A DNA stretch of 64,000 nt. It comes from Owenia fusiformis. Taxonomy: Eukaryota; Annelida; Polychaeta; Sabellida; Oweniidae. The notes under the pieces are model-generated. The model ran no database searches and was not told the origin of the DNA. It worked only from the letters and a program-made list of their open reading frames with translations. Shown here piece after piece: positions 24,601 to 54,333 of the stretch (within the stretch, counting starts at the first letter, position 1; every line of letters begins with the position of its first letter). Made by a program: the position numbers and the translations under genes. Location: positions 19,239,915 through 19,303,914 of the forward strand of contig CAIIXF020000001.1 of NCBI GenBank assembly GCA_903813345.2, in the 5' to 3' direction.

Positions 24601-24800
24601 TGTCTATGGTTAACCAAAGACGGTTCCTAACACACTAGAGAAATCCGTGGGTGTGGCATTTAGATTAAAACAGGTGTGATCATTGAAATTTCATAAGAAG
24701 TTTCAAAATGTTTCAAAACAACTTTTTCAAACTATTCAAGCATTCATTCGAAGAAATGTATGTTCACGATAGAAGAATAAGTGGAAAAATATCATACCAT
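15693..24800 (-). CDS. FBXO9: F-box only protein 9
   Basis: Substrate adaptor of an SCF (SKP1-CUL1-F-box) ubiquitin ligase; in vertebrates FBXO9 targets TTI1/TELO2. The model gives 433 residues (human about 447). Exons in coding order are 24800-24798 (ATG only), 23309-23229, 22752-22621, 22071-22014, 21592-21500, 21131-20992, 20421-20258, 19473-19388, 18766-18653, 18045-17927, 17520-17404, 16123-16044 and 15807-15693. All phases agree. An acidic Ser/Asp-rich N-terminus (residues 1-28) is followed by [19 protein letters not shown]-like pair ([31 protein letters not shown]) lies at about 73-110. The F-box ([20 protein letters not shown] to [11 protein letters not shown]) is at about 175-222. 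The conserved C-terminal domain contains [31 protein letters not shown] and [16 protein letters not shown]. The start is placed at the ATG that ends exon 1, because the frame from exon 2 upstream offers no other Met. Confidence 0.93.
16367..17140. mobile_element. ATCCCAACGAAC element with CGGA repeats
   Basis: The ends ATCCCAACGAAC and GTTCGTTGGGAT are inverted copies enclosing about 774 bp. Inside are 2-3 diverged copies of a roughly 130-bp unit with GGCCATTTTGAATTTT and TTTGAGTATAATA. These are followed by TATTTGAGTTATCTTC and a GGAC/GACT tetranucleotide run (17019-17100). Related pieces occur at 43500-45375 and 53950-54105. It lies in an FBXO9 intron. The Arg/Ser/Val repeat ORF across it is not a gene. 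Confidence 0.65.
18105..18219. mobile_element. Short TCACCACC-ended MITE
   Basis: It starts ACGTCACCACTTCTTG and ends GGTGGTGACAT, about 115 bp. Similar copies lie at 19063-19188, 47988-48092, 48118-48220 and 55298-55376. It lies in an FBXO9 intron. Confidence 0.55.
18742..18985. repeat. 40-bp tandem repeat duplicating an FBXO9 splice acceptor
   Basis: About six copies of a 40-bp unit such as TAGCTGTTTACACTTATG and then TAGCACTCTGTAATTACAAG. The copy nearest the gene is the true start of the FBXO9 exon 18766-18653. On the minus strand each unit carries the acceptor TTACAG followed by about 26 nt of exon-like sequence. At least four extra copies keep the CAG. Confidence 0.85.
19063..19188. 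mobile_element. TCACCACC-ended MITE
   Basis: Copy of the short family, read on the minus strand as TATGTCACCACCACAAAG at one end with ACAAATGGTGGTATG at the other. It lies in an FBXO9 intron. Confidence 0.5.
20725..20976. mobile_element. CCATCCTCC-family MITE next to an FBXO9 donor
   Basis: A 252-bp element with ends CCATCCTCCTA and TAGGAGGATGG and the 6-bp duplication TTTTAT at 20719-20724 and 20977-20982. The interior closely matches the outer parts of the element at 27127-28497 in inverted orientation. One end lies 16 nt into the intron that starts at 20991 on the minus strand. Confidence 0.8.
23584..23763 (+). other. Short unassigned ORF in FBXO9 intron 1
   Basis: A 59-codon plus-strand ORF begins [19 protein letters not shown] and is rich in Ser, Asp, Asn and Gln. 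It has no recognisable domain and lies inside an intron of the opposite-strand gene. It could be a fragment of a mobile element or chance, and I do not assign a function. Confidence 0.2.
24052..24348. mobile_element. hAT-like MITE
   Basis: The ends CAGTGGCGTAGCGTC and ACGCTACGCCACTG are inverted repeats around 297 bp. CAGTGGCGTAGC-type ends are common in hAT elements. The flanking repeat I can see is GTGAG (24047-24051 and 24349-24353), shorter than the usual 8 bp of hAT. It lies in FBXO9 intron 1. Confidence 0.65.
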
Positions 24801-24828
24801 TTTTCCAGAAGAATGTATCTTTGGAAAT

Positions 24829-24903
24829 TTAGACCTCAAAATCACGCCAAGAAAAGCAAATAACAGCAGTGGATAAACTTCTCGCTTTCTGAACTGCTGC
24901 CAT
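24829..24903 (-). promoter_or_regulatory. Upstream ORF in the FBXO9 5' leader
   Basis: In the first exon an ATG opens a 24-codon frame (MAAVQKARSLSTAV...) that stops 28 nt before the inferred FBXO9 start. Such uORFs commonly lower translation of the main frame. Its presence in the mRNA depends on where transcription starts. Confidence 0.45.
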
Positions 24904-25060
24904 TTTCCAAATACACCGGATATACGTCACTACGTCAGAACGAGGCTTGTAAAAATTGAAAGAAGAGATCATTTGGATTTCGGATGTGTCAAAAATGACA
25001 AGAAATAGGACTTAACATCCATCAAGTTCATGAAAATCTCAGTTCTCATCAATCTGTAAG
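24904..25060. promoter_or_regulatory. Candidate shared promoter of FBXO9 and PI4KB
   Basis: Between the FBXO9 first exon (-) and a strong plus-strand donor (CAATCT then GTAAGTATT, donor at 25056) lie two CRE-like TACGTCA words near 24926-24940. A non-coding first exon of PI4KB ending at 25055 is possible. The next plus-strand acceptor found is the one before the PI4KB start exon, at 32942. Confidence 0.35.
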
Positions 25061-25360
25061 TATTATTTATTTATATAAGTATATATTTAAAGAGCATATG
25101 TGTTTTGATCGTGTGTTTTTAGCGTTCAAATGTTACTGTTTTTATCTAAAAATTTCAGTTTTGATTTTGAAGTTTGGGTGTCATTTTAGGGTACATGTGC
25201 ACTGAATAAGCACTGAATGTCTATAACTTTATTAGTAAATGCAAGGTTTGGCTCCCTGGGACGTGACTCGATTTTCTTCCTTGTACGGGTATCACATCGT
25301 TATGTTACGAATACAAACTTCGAAATCAATTCTATTCTCCGTGTAGTCGGAGAAATATAG

Positions 25361-25617
25361 GGGGGTGTAACGTCGACGTGTGGGGTAATGTCGACATAAA
25401 TGACAGGGTAACTTCAACACTTACTTATTAGGAGTATAATATCCGTTTTCCGCCATGTTTGATTTCTGGAAAAATGAAAATCTCGTGAGATCTCGATCCA
25501 TATGAGAAAAAAAACATGGCTTCCCCCTCGATCAGAAATAAGAGCAAATAAACAACAAGGTGTCGAAGTTCCCCCAAATGTCGAAGTTGCCCCAAAATGG
25601 TGTTGACGTTACACCCC
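25361..25617. mobile_element. Foldback MITE, GGGGTGTAACGTC ends
   Basis: GGGGGTGTAACGTCGAC on the left is mirrored by GTTGACGTTACACCCC on the right. Internal TGTCGAAGTT words repeat. It is 257 bp, non-coding and intergenic. Confidence 0.65.
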
Positions 25618-26830
25618 TTCGCCCTTCAGGCACAAATAGCAATATTGCATCAAGTTGGAGATTAAACAATATTGAGTTGGAACCCTGGCTTCCAATCCTC
25701 CTTGAGTAAATGTACATGTCAAAATATCACAGGCGTACCCAGGATTTTCTCCAAAGTTGGTACAACTACATCTAGAAAATAAATGAAAAAAATAAGAATA
25801 AAAACAGCCTATCATCATACTTGAACTTGAAGCCTAACTTCTCCACCTCATTCGCCTGATCACACAGTCTACATGTACATAATGTACTTCCTTCTCAGCA
25901 CCATGAACGGAATCCCTGGGGATTAGCCAAAAAAGGGGTGCACCCCCCTGGGTATGTTCATGAATATAGTTGGTTTATTTTAAAAGTTTAAAAACCATTT
26001 AAGAAATATGTACCTTGTTGTGAACATTTGTGACTTGAGCACAGGCAAATTGATACTAGGTATTGTTAAGTATGGCTTTAGAGGCTTTAGTAAAACTGTT
26101 ACTCATAGGTATGGAAGGGGAATCTCATGATTCTACATTCAGTAGATGAATGAAAATACTAAACATCAGACCCTCGTCTGATATGTTTGTCTTAATACAT
26201 ATTTGAAAAGACTACCACTACCTTTGATGTGTATACCTGTATAAGTGTAAAGACACAAGCGTAGATCTTATCAACATCAAATATGTTACCTGGAATATTT
26301 AGAAGGAAGTTTGCAAAAGTAAGTTTGATCAGCCAATGGAGATAATGTGAACGCCATAACCAATACAATTGATGGAATAACCATTTATTTAGTAATTTTT
26401 GAATTGTTTCAAGATAAGATTTTGATAGTTTGATATATTTTTTGGCATTTTAATCCTAATTTCATAAAGTTATTTTGCAGTCTATCATACCATAGGCTCT
26501 AGACATAGATTAGAATGCTATATACATTGTACTATTTAGATGAATATAGATTTTTAGCTAAAGAAAGCATATTAAGCTATTTGTTATAAGGTTAGTCAGA
26601 ATTAACATGTAAAGCAAACATACTATATTTGCTTAGTGACATTTGTGAGTCAGAGTTTTGAATTGAGATGAGCATGATATACAAGTAGAACTGTGAAATT
26701 ATCCATTGATGTGATTAAGTTCTAGGCCTAAAGAGTAAAGTCCAATAGCCACGATTATTTACGATTTAACCCAGTAATATTAGCACTAGACTGTTCTGTA
26801 GGGTCAGTTCAAGCTTACTGCTAGATAATT
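25618..26830. other. No gene seen
   Basis: AT-rich DNA between the FBXO9/PI4KB promoter area and the repeats at 26.8-28.5 kb. It is probably within a PI4KB 5' intron if the first exon near 25.05 kb is real. Confidence 0.4.
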
Positions 26831-26918
26831 ATCATCCCCAGAACGCAGACCTCCAGATATCATTCACTTAGCTCCACTAAGGAGGTACGAGTTCTGGAGG
26901 TCTGTGTTTGGAGGATGG
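26831..26918. mobile_element. Tiny MITE, CCATCCTCC family
   Basis: An 88-bp inverted-repeat element: CAGAACGCAGACCTCCAG on the left, CTGGAGGTCTGTGTTTGG and GAGGATGG on the right. The 6-bp duplication ATAATT flanks it (26825-26830 and 26919-26924). Confidence 0.75.
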
Positions 26919-27126
26919 ATAATTGTATTTGCATCATGAATATAGTGAAGTCTTTCTGGAGTGAAGAAGTTTAATTGTCTACCCTGAAGTCATCTGCTTG
27001 AACATACAAGCCTCTGAAATGATTTTATAGTTTTTTGGCTCACCCCTACCACTGATCATTCAGTTTTCAACAAAATACTCATCAACTGGTTGGCGGTGTT
27101 GAAGATCGGAGTAAATGTGACCACAG

Positions 27127-28497
27127 CCATCCTCCGATCACATGGCTTCAAAATCCAGAATATATTCTTTCTTTTTATCTCCTGCAGTGCTCTCCCCAGG
27201 ATTTTTTTGTAGGGAGGATTTTGAAAAAGAAAATTGCAACATTTTGGGATTTTGTTATTCTGAAAGTGCAACATTTTAATATTTTTTACTCCTAAAGTGC
27301 AACATCTGCGGATCTGGGGGGGGGGCTGGCTCGCCCCCCCCTTTGGGTCGTCCCTTGGGTGGTCCCAGAAAAAAAATTGGGCCCAAAAGGCCCAAAATGT
27401 GGGCCTTTTTGAGAATTACTGGGCCTTTTAAAGCCTTGTTTTTTAATATTAGGCCAAATCTTGAAGCAAATGGGCCTTAAATGTTCAAAACTTGGGCCCA
27501 CTTTTGGGTTTTAGGGTCCCAAATTTTTTTAAAGTTTGGGCCCCCCCCCCCTGTTTGGGCCGCCCCTGTATACGTATTGATTATGCCTGTTTATCAAATA
27601 TTTATGAAAAAAGTAATCAAAGTTTACATTTTTGGTAATAAACTTTTAAAATTTAAATTTGCCGCTTCATCCATTCAGCAAAAAAACATATTTTTTGTTG
27701 AAATTCAACAGGGCCATTTTAAGTTAATCGGGCGACCAGATTCACTTAAAAAGTACTTACACTCGATTGTGTTGTGCAAGACAACTTGCCAGCGGTGTGC
27801 TTCTGACTTTCTTCTGATAAAATCAAGTAAATATATCGAAATAAGGGGAAAGTTATTTTAAGTCTGGGAGAAAAATAGTGGAGTGAATACGAACGGCACA
27901 AATTTGCATTCGGTCGTTTGAAATAGCGAACAATTCATTTTCTTCCATGTTAATCTGTCATTGAACCAAATTAATGTGCGTTCGATAAAGTTCTGCATAT
28001 ACGAATGACGTGAATTTACGATCGGTCGACTAAAATAGCGAACGTTTGCTTTTCTTCCATGTAAATCTGTAATTGAAGCAAAGGAATATGCGTTCGATAA
28101 AACACTGCATAAGTGAAAATTTAAAAACAAACAAAACTTCGACTTTTCGGTAAGATTTTGTTATTTCAAATCTTTTGAGGCGGAGAAACAATGTGTAGGG
28201 TTTGTCAGTGGCGCAAGGAATAACCTTGAGGCGCATTTCTTTGATTGCAATTGTTTGGAGGCGCGGCGCCTCAGTAAGTTCAATGTAGGGAGAGCACAGC
28301 TCCTGTGATAAGCAGTTAGCATTTCCCCGATTAAAAACTCGCACTCTGATTGGCTGTCGCAACACTGCGACAGAAATCATGTATAAGTCATTGCGCATAA
28401 TTAGATCATGTGATTCAGTTTAATCGGGCGCTTCCAAATTGGTTATAGCAGGGGGAAGAAGGAGGTACGGATTCTGGATACCTGCTTAGGAGGATGG
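27127..28497. mobile_element. CCATCCTCC-family element holding a nested insertion
   Basis: The ends CCATCCTCCGATCACATGG and CTGCTTAGGAGGATGG match the two ends of the 252-bp copy at 20725-20976. Removing the inner element and one copy of its 6-bp duplication leaves about 250 bp that aligns with that copy. No matching target duplication is seen around the outer element. Confidence 0.75.
27185..28299. mobile_element. Nested element with CAGTGCTCTCCC ends
   Basis: The left end is CAGTGCTCTCCC and the right end is its near-inverse GGGAGAGCACAG. CTCCTG is repeated at 27179-27184 and 28300-28305. The termini resemble hAT elements, though the visible duplication is 6 bp. The interior has long G and C runs (27316-27345, 27540-27551) and two tandem copies of a roughly 130-bp unit at 27885-28120. 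No transposase is seen. Confidence 0.65.
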
Positions 28498-29848
28498 ACC
28501 TTAGCATAATGAACATTGATTGGCTAAACAAGTTCTAGAAGTATATCACTCATTTAAAGAGTATGATACATCTTATATTTTATAAAGTGTATTAAATTAA
28601 ATGATCTATTGATACAGGAGGTATTGAAATACATGTAACATTAATATCAAATGAAAATCTAATATTAGATTGAAAGTGTTCAGATTTTTGGAGGTTTGTT
28701 CGAGAAAAGTTTCCACATACATCTACATTGTAATCTACATACTGTAACTTATCACTAATATTTCATAACTAATGATTTCCATGAGGTGAATATTTATACA
28801 TGATAGAACCTCAGCAAGTACGTCATCAATTGTTTGTTCAGCTTGGTTAAATCTTAGTTTATTGATAGAATATAGAAGAATATAGCATAAGTTCTACTTT
28901 GAGATTAAATCGATAGACATTGAAGCTGTTATATTCATCCTTACCTTTTTTGATTGTTCTCTTTATTGTCAATTTTCATAAATAAAGATTATCAATAAAA
29001 ACTGTAGTTACCTTTAAATATCCTTATTTAAATATGAGTATAAACAACTCTCAAATTTTTCCTCATATTTTTCTTCATTAATTTTTCCTCATACTAGTAC
29101 ATGTATGTATTTCTTGTTTTTCATGCTTTGATATATACAGTTGATTGGCAATATGGTAATAACTCGGTATGATTTGTAGCATTGAAGCAGGAAAATTATA
29201 TATACTGTAATGTACATGTACATAGTCAAACAGGCGAGGCTTGGGAGGCAGCTGTATGTGGTATGTTTCATCTTCAGGTTTTAGCTATTTTAGCTACTTT
29301 TCACATAGTAATTGCATTGGTAAATTAAAATAATTGGTTTAAAGATGAAGATGGTGAGAGTGAGACAAACAGTTATATAGTGAGTTATATAGTGAGCTTA
29401 ACACTACTTTTGGCCTTTTAGGACTCATATAGAATTAAAAATCAGTGTCAATAGAGGCCTGTAGTCAGGATTTGCCAAGGGGGGTTCACTTTTTGAAAAT
29501 TTTCCAGGGGGTTCACTTCTTACAATTTTGGTCCAAAAATGGCCAAAATCACTTAAAATGTGTTCAGAATGATGAAAAACTGCATGATTTTGAAAGAAAT
29601 TTTGGCCGGGGGAGGGGGGGGGGGGCTCGAACCCATCGGTTGATCAGTTGATGTATATATGCATTTGATAATTGATGTGACAATTTTAGACTATATAGCT
29701 GACTTGAAAATCTTGTGGGGTCCATTTGGCTCTCCCACATTTTTGTTTTATTGTCTCTATGCCCTATTTTTTGTTGCATTATGTATGAAATGGTGCCCTA
29801 AACTTGCTTGAAAGTTTGAGTTTGATAAAAAGGTCCATGCTCTCGTCA
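28498..29848. other. No gene seen
   Basis: AT-rich. It contains a G-rich stretch at 29608-29626 and gives only short chance ORFs. Confidence 0.4.
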
Positions 29849-29872
29849 CCCCCCCCCCCCCCCCCCCCCCCC
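29849..29872. repeat. Poly-C tract
   Basis: An uninterrupted run of about 24 cytosines. Its length is uncertain because such runs are hard to sequence. Confidence 0.8.
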
Positions 29873-30533
29873 ATTACCAGCGATTATAATTGATGCATTT
29901 CACTATCGGCAATTACCTGTATTACTGTATAGGCATTCTGTTATGTAAGTAACTACATTACTCAAATATAAGACATAATATGCAAAATTTCTGAACACCC
30001 TGTATATTTTGACAGATCTGACAACAAGCTTCTTATCAAGTAGAAGTGATACACTTTAACCCTTGAACAGAGAAATCTGTAGATATGATATCTCCCTGAT
30101 CCTTCTTTCAGGCCAGGGAACTTTGGATTCAATTTATCATCATTGTAAAGGGAACTAGTCATTCGAATAATTAGGGAGTAAAATATCTGAAAAAATGATT
30201 TTATGTGACAGTTATGTTCTTTTGAAGGTTGCTGAACCACAATAAAATAAGACATTTTTACAGCTGTCCGCTCAAGCCCTTTAAACTTGGGTACTTGTGT
30301 ACTTGAGCTTTAATATGGAAATTGGCCAAATGACTAGACTTCAGAAAATGTTTGTTGTATCTATTTACATTAGCATGCACTGTCTACATGGAGCTTTAAA
30401 ACTACAAGGTTATTGTTATTACAACTTATACTTATAACATACTTATTGATGTAATACTTCCTGTAAAGATACATTGCCCATCCTATAAACTTATCTGTTT
30501 GTTTTTTTAATTCTAATTAATCCAACAACCTAA

Positions 30534-31109
30534 CCCTACTATCACACCAAACTAGTTCTCACTACGTTCTCGAAAACGGGCTTAAACTGTGCACGAATGG
30601 ATTTGACGTACTAAGAACCCACTAAAAACCGTTTGGGATCTGTTAACAAACTTCATGAAACTACTAGAACGAATAGGTCCTCCAGCACTTAGAGCATGCT
30701 CAACATTTTCTGGTGATCATCAAAACGTTGTGGAATCGGTTTTAAACTGTGTGCGAACTGAATGAACGTCGCTACAACCTTCGACGGTCTGTTTACGAAC
30801 TTCATGGACTTTCCCGGACGGGGTATGTGATTTAGAATTTTGAATCGATTCAAAATTCGATGGCGACCATACCGTTCTGTAATCCGGTCATGATGACCTT
30901 CTAGACTAAGGGACGGTTTATACTATGTTGCACACCGACTTGGTGCGACCTGAACGAACTGCGAACGTGATGGACGTATTGAAGACTGTTTATGAAGTAG
31001 CTAATTATTTTAGACATATATCCCGACCGCAGCCAGATCGAGCCCGTTTTACGACATTTTCGTAGGACTGGCAAGAACGGGTAAGAACTAGTTTGGTGTG
31101 ATAGGGGGG
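30534..31109. mobile_element. PIF/Harbinger-type MITE
   Basis: Near-perfect inverted ends around TATCACACCAAACTAGTTCT (left from 30534, right to 31109), flanked by TAA on both sides (30531-30533 and 31110-31112). A 3-bp TWA duplication is the Harbinger signature. It is 576 bp with no transposase. Confidence 0.75.
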
Positions 31110-31197
31110 TAACAAGAAATATCGAAAGAGGTAATTTCAAAGAAAAAATTTGACCTCGATCACTGTATCCTAATCAATGTTTTGAGTTTTGCTTCAA

Positions 31198-31402
31198 GGC
31201 CTTGTCACTCTTTCTACCTAAAACCTGTACCCCAACTCTTCCTACCTAAAACCTGTACCCCAACTCTTCCTACCTAAAACCTGTACCCCAACTCTCCCTA
31301 CCTAAAACCTGTACCCTAACTCTTCCTACCTAATACCTGTACCCAAACTCTTCCTACCTAAAACCTGTACCCCAACTCTTCCTACCTAAAACCTATACCC
31401 CA
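31198..31402. repeat. 28-bp minisatellite
   Basis: About seven copies of a 28-bp unit such as CTACCTAAAACCTGTACC followed by CCAACTCTTC, with few differences between copies. Confidence 0.9.
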
Positions 31403-32942
31403 ACTAAATATTTATGTTTTTTTCTGTTTCTTTTCAGTGTCTATACTCAGTTTATATTATTTCTATGGTTTTGCTAAGGTCAATTGTTTTTGGGTTTAAT
31501 TTTAATTTCTGACATGTTATTTCAAATAGAAGGCATCAAGATATGAAGACAAATTCATAAATGATTTGATCAGGCCTTGTAGACTCTAGTTTATTTAATA
31601 TTCTGTACTGACATACACCCACTATTGATTATCAGTTGCTGAACTAGTTTCGTATTGCTGAAATTAGGTGCCATTGGCAATATCTGATCATCTAATTACA
31701 AAAAACTGTATTTGTAATTGTGAACCTTAACCTAAGATATCTTAAGTTAATTAGAAGTTGATGTTTGATTTTAGATTAACTCATGTTTGATAGGTCTATT
31801 TCATAAGATCAGCTGATGTATATAAGAGTAGGTTCTTATATGTAGGTGGTCTACATTTATATTAAGGGGGCTGCTTATATTATTCACCAGAATCTTAGGA
31901 ATAACCTGTAAATAAAATACAAATATATAGCTAAACATAGGGAATACCTTTGTACAGAAAGTATACTTTGTAGGTAGGTGTTTACTTAGTAGGTCTTTTT
32001 ATGAAGCGAATAGCATGTCTAGAATAGGCATATATGTATAAAGACATTTGTCATCTGTTTTCAATATCTGACTTTCTCTTATGATATATAATAATGCAGA
32101 CTGTGTTGGACACACAATATTAGATCAATTGACTCAAAATAATGTTATACAACTGTACAGTAATACCTATCTAGTGAGACACGCATTGGGTACCAACACC
32201 ACTGTTAACATTTATGGTACCAAGTGTACATATTTATTAAAAGGAGAAAAAATTAACTGTAATGTCATGCATATGTTCGAGATTGATTTGGGCTGAGGTA
32301 TTGGGGCTTGATTCAACTATATTTATTAAGTGTTCAAATTGGGAAGTGCTCATACAGGCAAGTTTAACTGTACACGCTAGTCACAATCAATATGATTCAT
32401 CCGCATCCACTGAGATTCGTTTAGCACTTCATCTAGGACTCAGCACTTGTGTGAAATCTAACTGTATCAGGTATTCTTACATACCAGAGTCATGCAGATA
32501 ACATGGGAACTTACTAATAAAGTGAACCAAAGGTGAATGGTTGAAGTGAACTTTAGGCTTTTCTCACAAAGTACAACTTGCTTATAAGTTGTTCAGTTTG
32601 TAAATGTTTTTTTGTTATGTTTGAAAGATTATCAGTTTAATGTTGAAGTTAAGTACAAAGCTAGCTTGTAATACTTGAAACAGTCCGGGTGCCAAGTGCC
32701 CTTAACCGCGCCTTGCAGATTGTAAGTATTGTTAGATAGACTTACTGTAGAAAGATGTTGTAAATATACACCTGGGATAAGAGCACTCCTATCATGTTGA
32801 TTGTCATATTATATTGACCTGAATTTTTCATTGAGTTCTACAGTAGTTGTATCAATACAGTTGAACTTGAATTATAAGTTTAAGTGGAAAATCTATAAAG
32901 TAAATCATGTTTTTCTTTCAATGTCTTATTTTATATTTCTAG
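31403..32942. other. No gene seen, upstream of the PI4KB start exon
   Basis: AT-rich and without protein-like ORFs. It ends at the acceptor TTTCTAG before the PI4KB start exon. Confidence 0.45.
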
Positions 32943-33021
32943 GTTCTGAAGTCTTAAGTGTACATTCCTGCAGTTCTATGTGATCTTGCCAAATTCTACA
33001 AAGACACAAAACAGCTTGAAA

Positions 33022-33048
33022 ATGGATATACAACTTACAGATTATTAG
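33022..33048 (+). promoter_or_regulatory. uORF in the PI4KB 5' UTR
   Basis: An 8-codon ATG frame (MDIQLTDY) ends 39 nt before the PI4KB start codon, in the same exon. It could tune translation. Confidence 0.4.
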
Positions 33049-33087
33049 ATGATAATCTACTTAATTTAAGGAAATAGTATAATCACC

Positions 33088-51818
<18,731 letters not shown>

Positions 51819-52884
51819 ACACGTGACATTTGTGGACATTTTATGGATATTATGTACGAAAAATAATTATCAAAATTCACAAGTGCTTTTCTTTTATGGA
51901 CATACTCTTCCAGTGTTTCATATACCAAAGCATGAGCTCCTCAAGTTATATTGGTTTTCTAGAGTACAATATATCATATTTTCCACATAAAAAATGATAG
52001 ATCCCAGTAGATAGTGAGTTATATAGAATTGTAAAATTGTGCAGTATAATATTGTATTTGTAAAATATATAATCAACTACTTATTGTACAAAGAAATATA
52101 CAATTCAACAGTCATAATGACAAATCATATTTTTTCAAACTCTCAAGATGGGCTAGCAATTTTAGAACACCGTTGTAAAATATCATGGACCAAGGTATTA
52201 ATGTGGTGGAAAACACTGAATTTGAAGCTTAGCAAAATGAAACAGAAAGAATAGAAAAGCAGTAATTTTTGAGGAGATTTTGACGTAAGATTTGTGCTCA
52301 ATTCTCACTGAAGAAAAGTAATACTTAACTTATTTTAAACAGGACAATTTTAAAATAGCTTTGAATAAGATAAATACTACTGGCCAAAAGCATGCCAAAG
52401 ATACTGTATAGAATATACTGTAAATTGTTATAATTTGGAGCCCACTTTTTGATGGTAAACTCTGTCCAATATTGACACCAATTTTAATCCCAATTACTGT
52501 TTATATGTTATTCTGTTGTATTTCAGGGGATTTTTGCAACTATCTAACAATTAAATTGCCAGGGTCTTGAAGATTTTGAAAATACAATATATGTAAAATC
52601 AAAAAGTGACAAATTAAACCAATTTACAGTATACCTTTGTACTTAATTTCCTCAACTGCTAGTGGGGGGTATAATACAGACTGTACAGATACAGATCTGG
52701 CATATGCCTTTCTCAATTTGAGAAGTTTAACAAATTCCACATTGTACATAATGTAAATGAATTGATTGTATGGACCTTTTAATGCTTGAACCAAAAGATG
52801 CTTATATTAGTAGCAAAGAAAATGCATGAAATTGTAACTGTACTGCAATTGTATAAGTGAAGATGTATATAAACAAAACAATGC
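51819..52884 (+). other. PI4KB 3' UTR (inferred)
   Basis: AT-rich sequence after the stop codon with no gene. It ends at the first well-placed AATAAA. Confidence 0.45.
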
Positions 52885-52890
52885 AATAAA
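52885..52890 (+). terminator. Poly(A) signal of PI4KB
   Basis: AATAAA about 1.07 kb after the stop codon, within GCAATAAAATAATG. Confidence 0.5.
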
Positions 52891-53949
52891 ATAATGAATA
52901 TTTAATGGAATATGAATATTGTTTTATATCTCAAAATAGCTAGGCCAAACAGAAATCCTATATGACCTCACTGACTTGCTTATTTGTATCAGATAAAATT
53001 GACCATTTCCTCTGAAGTCACTGTGTTCAACTGCACAGGCTGTTTCTAAAACTGGATTCTATACTTCTCAGTTCTGACAGTAGCCTCAAAATTTTATGGG
53101 TCAAATGACCCAGTTCAATCAAAAAAGTGGGTCAAACTTGGAAAATGTGGGTCAAATTGTATTATGATAATTAAGCTCAAAAATAAATGTGCTGCAATGA
53201 CCAATGAGACTGGAACGCTGCAAATCCATAAAACCTGCAATTGTAGCAAAAATGTTTTTATGATGGCGAGTGAAAAGTAACAGTCAGCACCATCTATCTT
53301 CTACAATATATTATACTTGGAAATTTGTAACGAATAATAAAATTTTCTTCTCACGTGGGGAGCTTTCATCCTGATGATATAATATATTTTTTTCACTTTC
53401 ATATTTTTTTAACTTCTACGAAAAAGTCAATTTTAACATTTCTTGGCGATCTTTTATCTGGGTAAATGAGATATGAGTTTATGTTGTAATTCAAGAATAT
53501 CGGCAATAATTGCAAGAAACTATACTGAATTTTTACGATTTGCAAGTGACTTTGGCCATGATGTAAGTACTTTAAGAAATGTTTTTACAATTAGTACACT
53601 GTGAATTCAGTTTCGTTGTTTCTGATTGGATTAAACTGGATCAGCATTTTTTGAACCAATGAGAGACATATAATTTGATCGGTTAGATATTGGTCAAAAC
53701 TTTGTTTTGTTTATGTAGTGCTAATTCCCACGAAATATATCTGAGGATCAAAGTTTGTCAATGAAATGCAATAGGCTGTCTGTTCTGTGTCAGACTTGAT
53801 CAAAAGTGCATAAGTGCATAAAAACGGTGGTAATGCCAGCTCTATTCTATAAGCAGATTCCATTCAAAATGGTCAATATAAAATTATTTTGTTAAATCAA
53901 ATGATTGTAAATTTTTATCTTAAAAATTCAATTGTGTTCTCAATTCAAT
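52891..53949. other. Intergenic, no feature seen
   Basis: AT-rich space between the convergent PI4KB and UQCRB genes. A few GGGTCAAA words repeat near 53095-53160. Confidence 0.4.
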
Positions 53950-54105
53950 ACTTTGAGTAAAAATATTCACCAATATTCATCTTTCCAACAAATATGAAGG
54001 AAATCCCTCCTTACCTCTAGTATTCGAGTTATCTTCAGGACAGATGAGTGGATGGACTGACTGACGGAGGGCTTTGCTATATCCCTACCAAACTTTTTAT
54101 TAATA
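53950..54105. mobile_element. Fragment of the CGGA-repeat element family
   Basis: CATCTTTCCAACAAATATGAAG, TATTCGAGTTATCTTC and GACGGAGGGCTTTGCTATAT align with the right end of the element at 16367-17140. Confidence 0.6.
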
Positions 54106-54327
54106 AAGATTGAAAAGCAAAATGTGCAAATGGCACAATTAGAGAGAAATAGGGTTCAATTTTAGAAATACCATACTTAGTTTCCTATTCCTGTCTATCA
54201 GAATACAGGTTTCACTGTATAATAGTTCTCTAGTTTTATTGGTGAACTTCGATCAGCCTGACTAATACACATACACCTTACTTAACAAAACAACTACAAT
54301 TTCAATATAATATTATATATAACAATA

Positions 54328-54333
54328 TTTATT
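54328..54333 (-). terminator. Candidate poly(A) signal of UQCRB
   Basis: AATAAA on the minus strand, about 335 nt after the stop codon. Confidence 0.4.

Noticed and set aside
29445-29651. ORF with GRGRGGG near 29.6 kb
   Set aside because: It arises from a poly-G tract; no domain or splice context.
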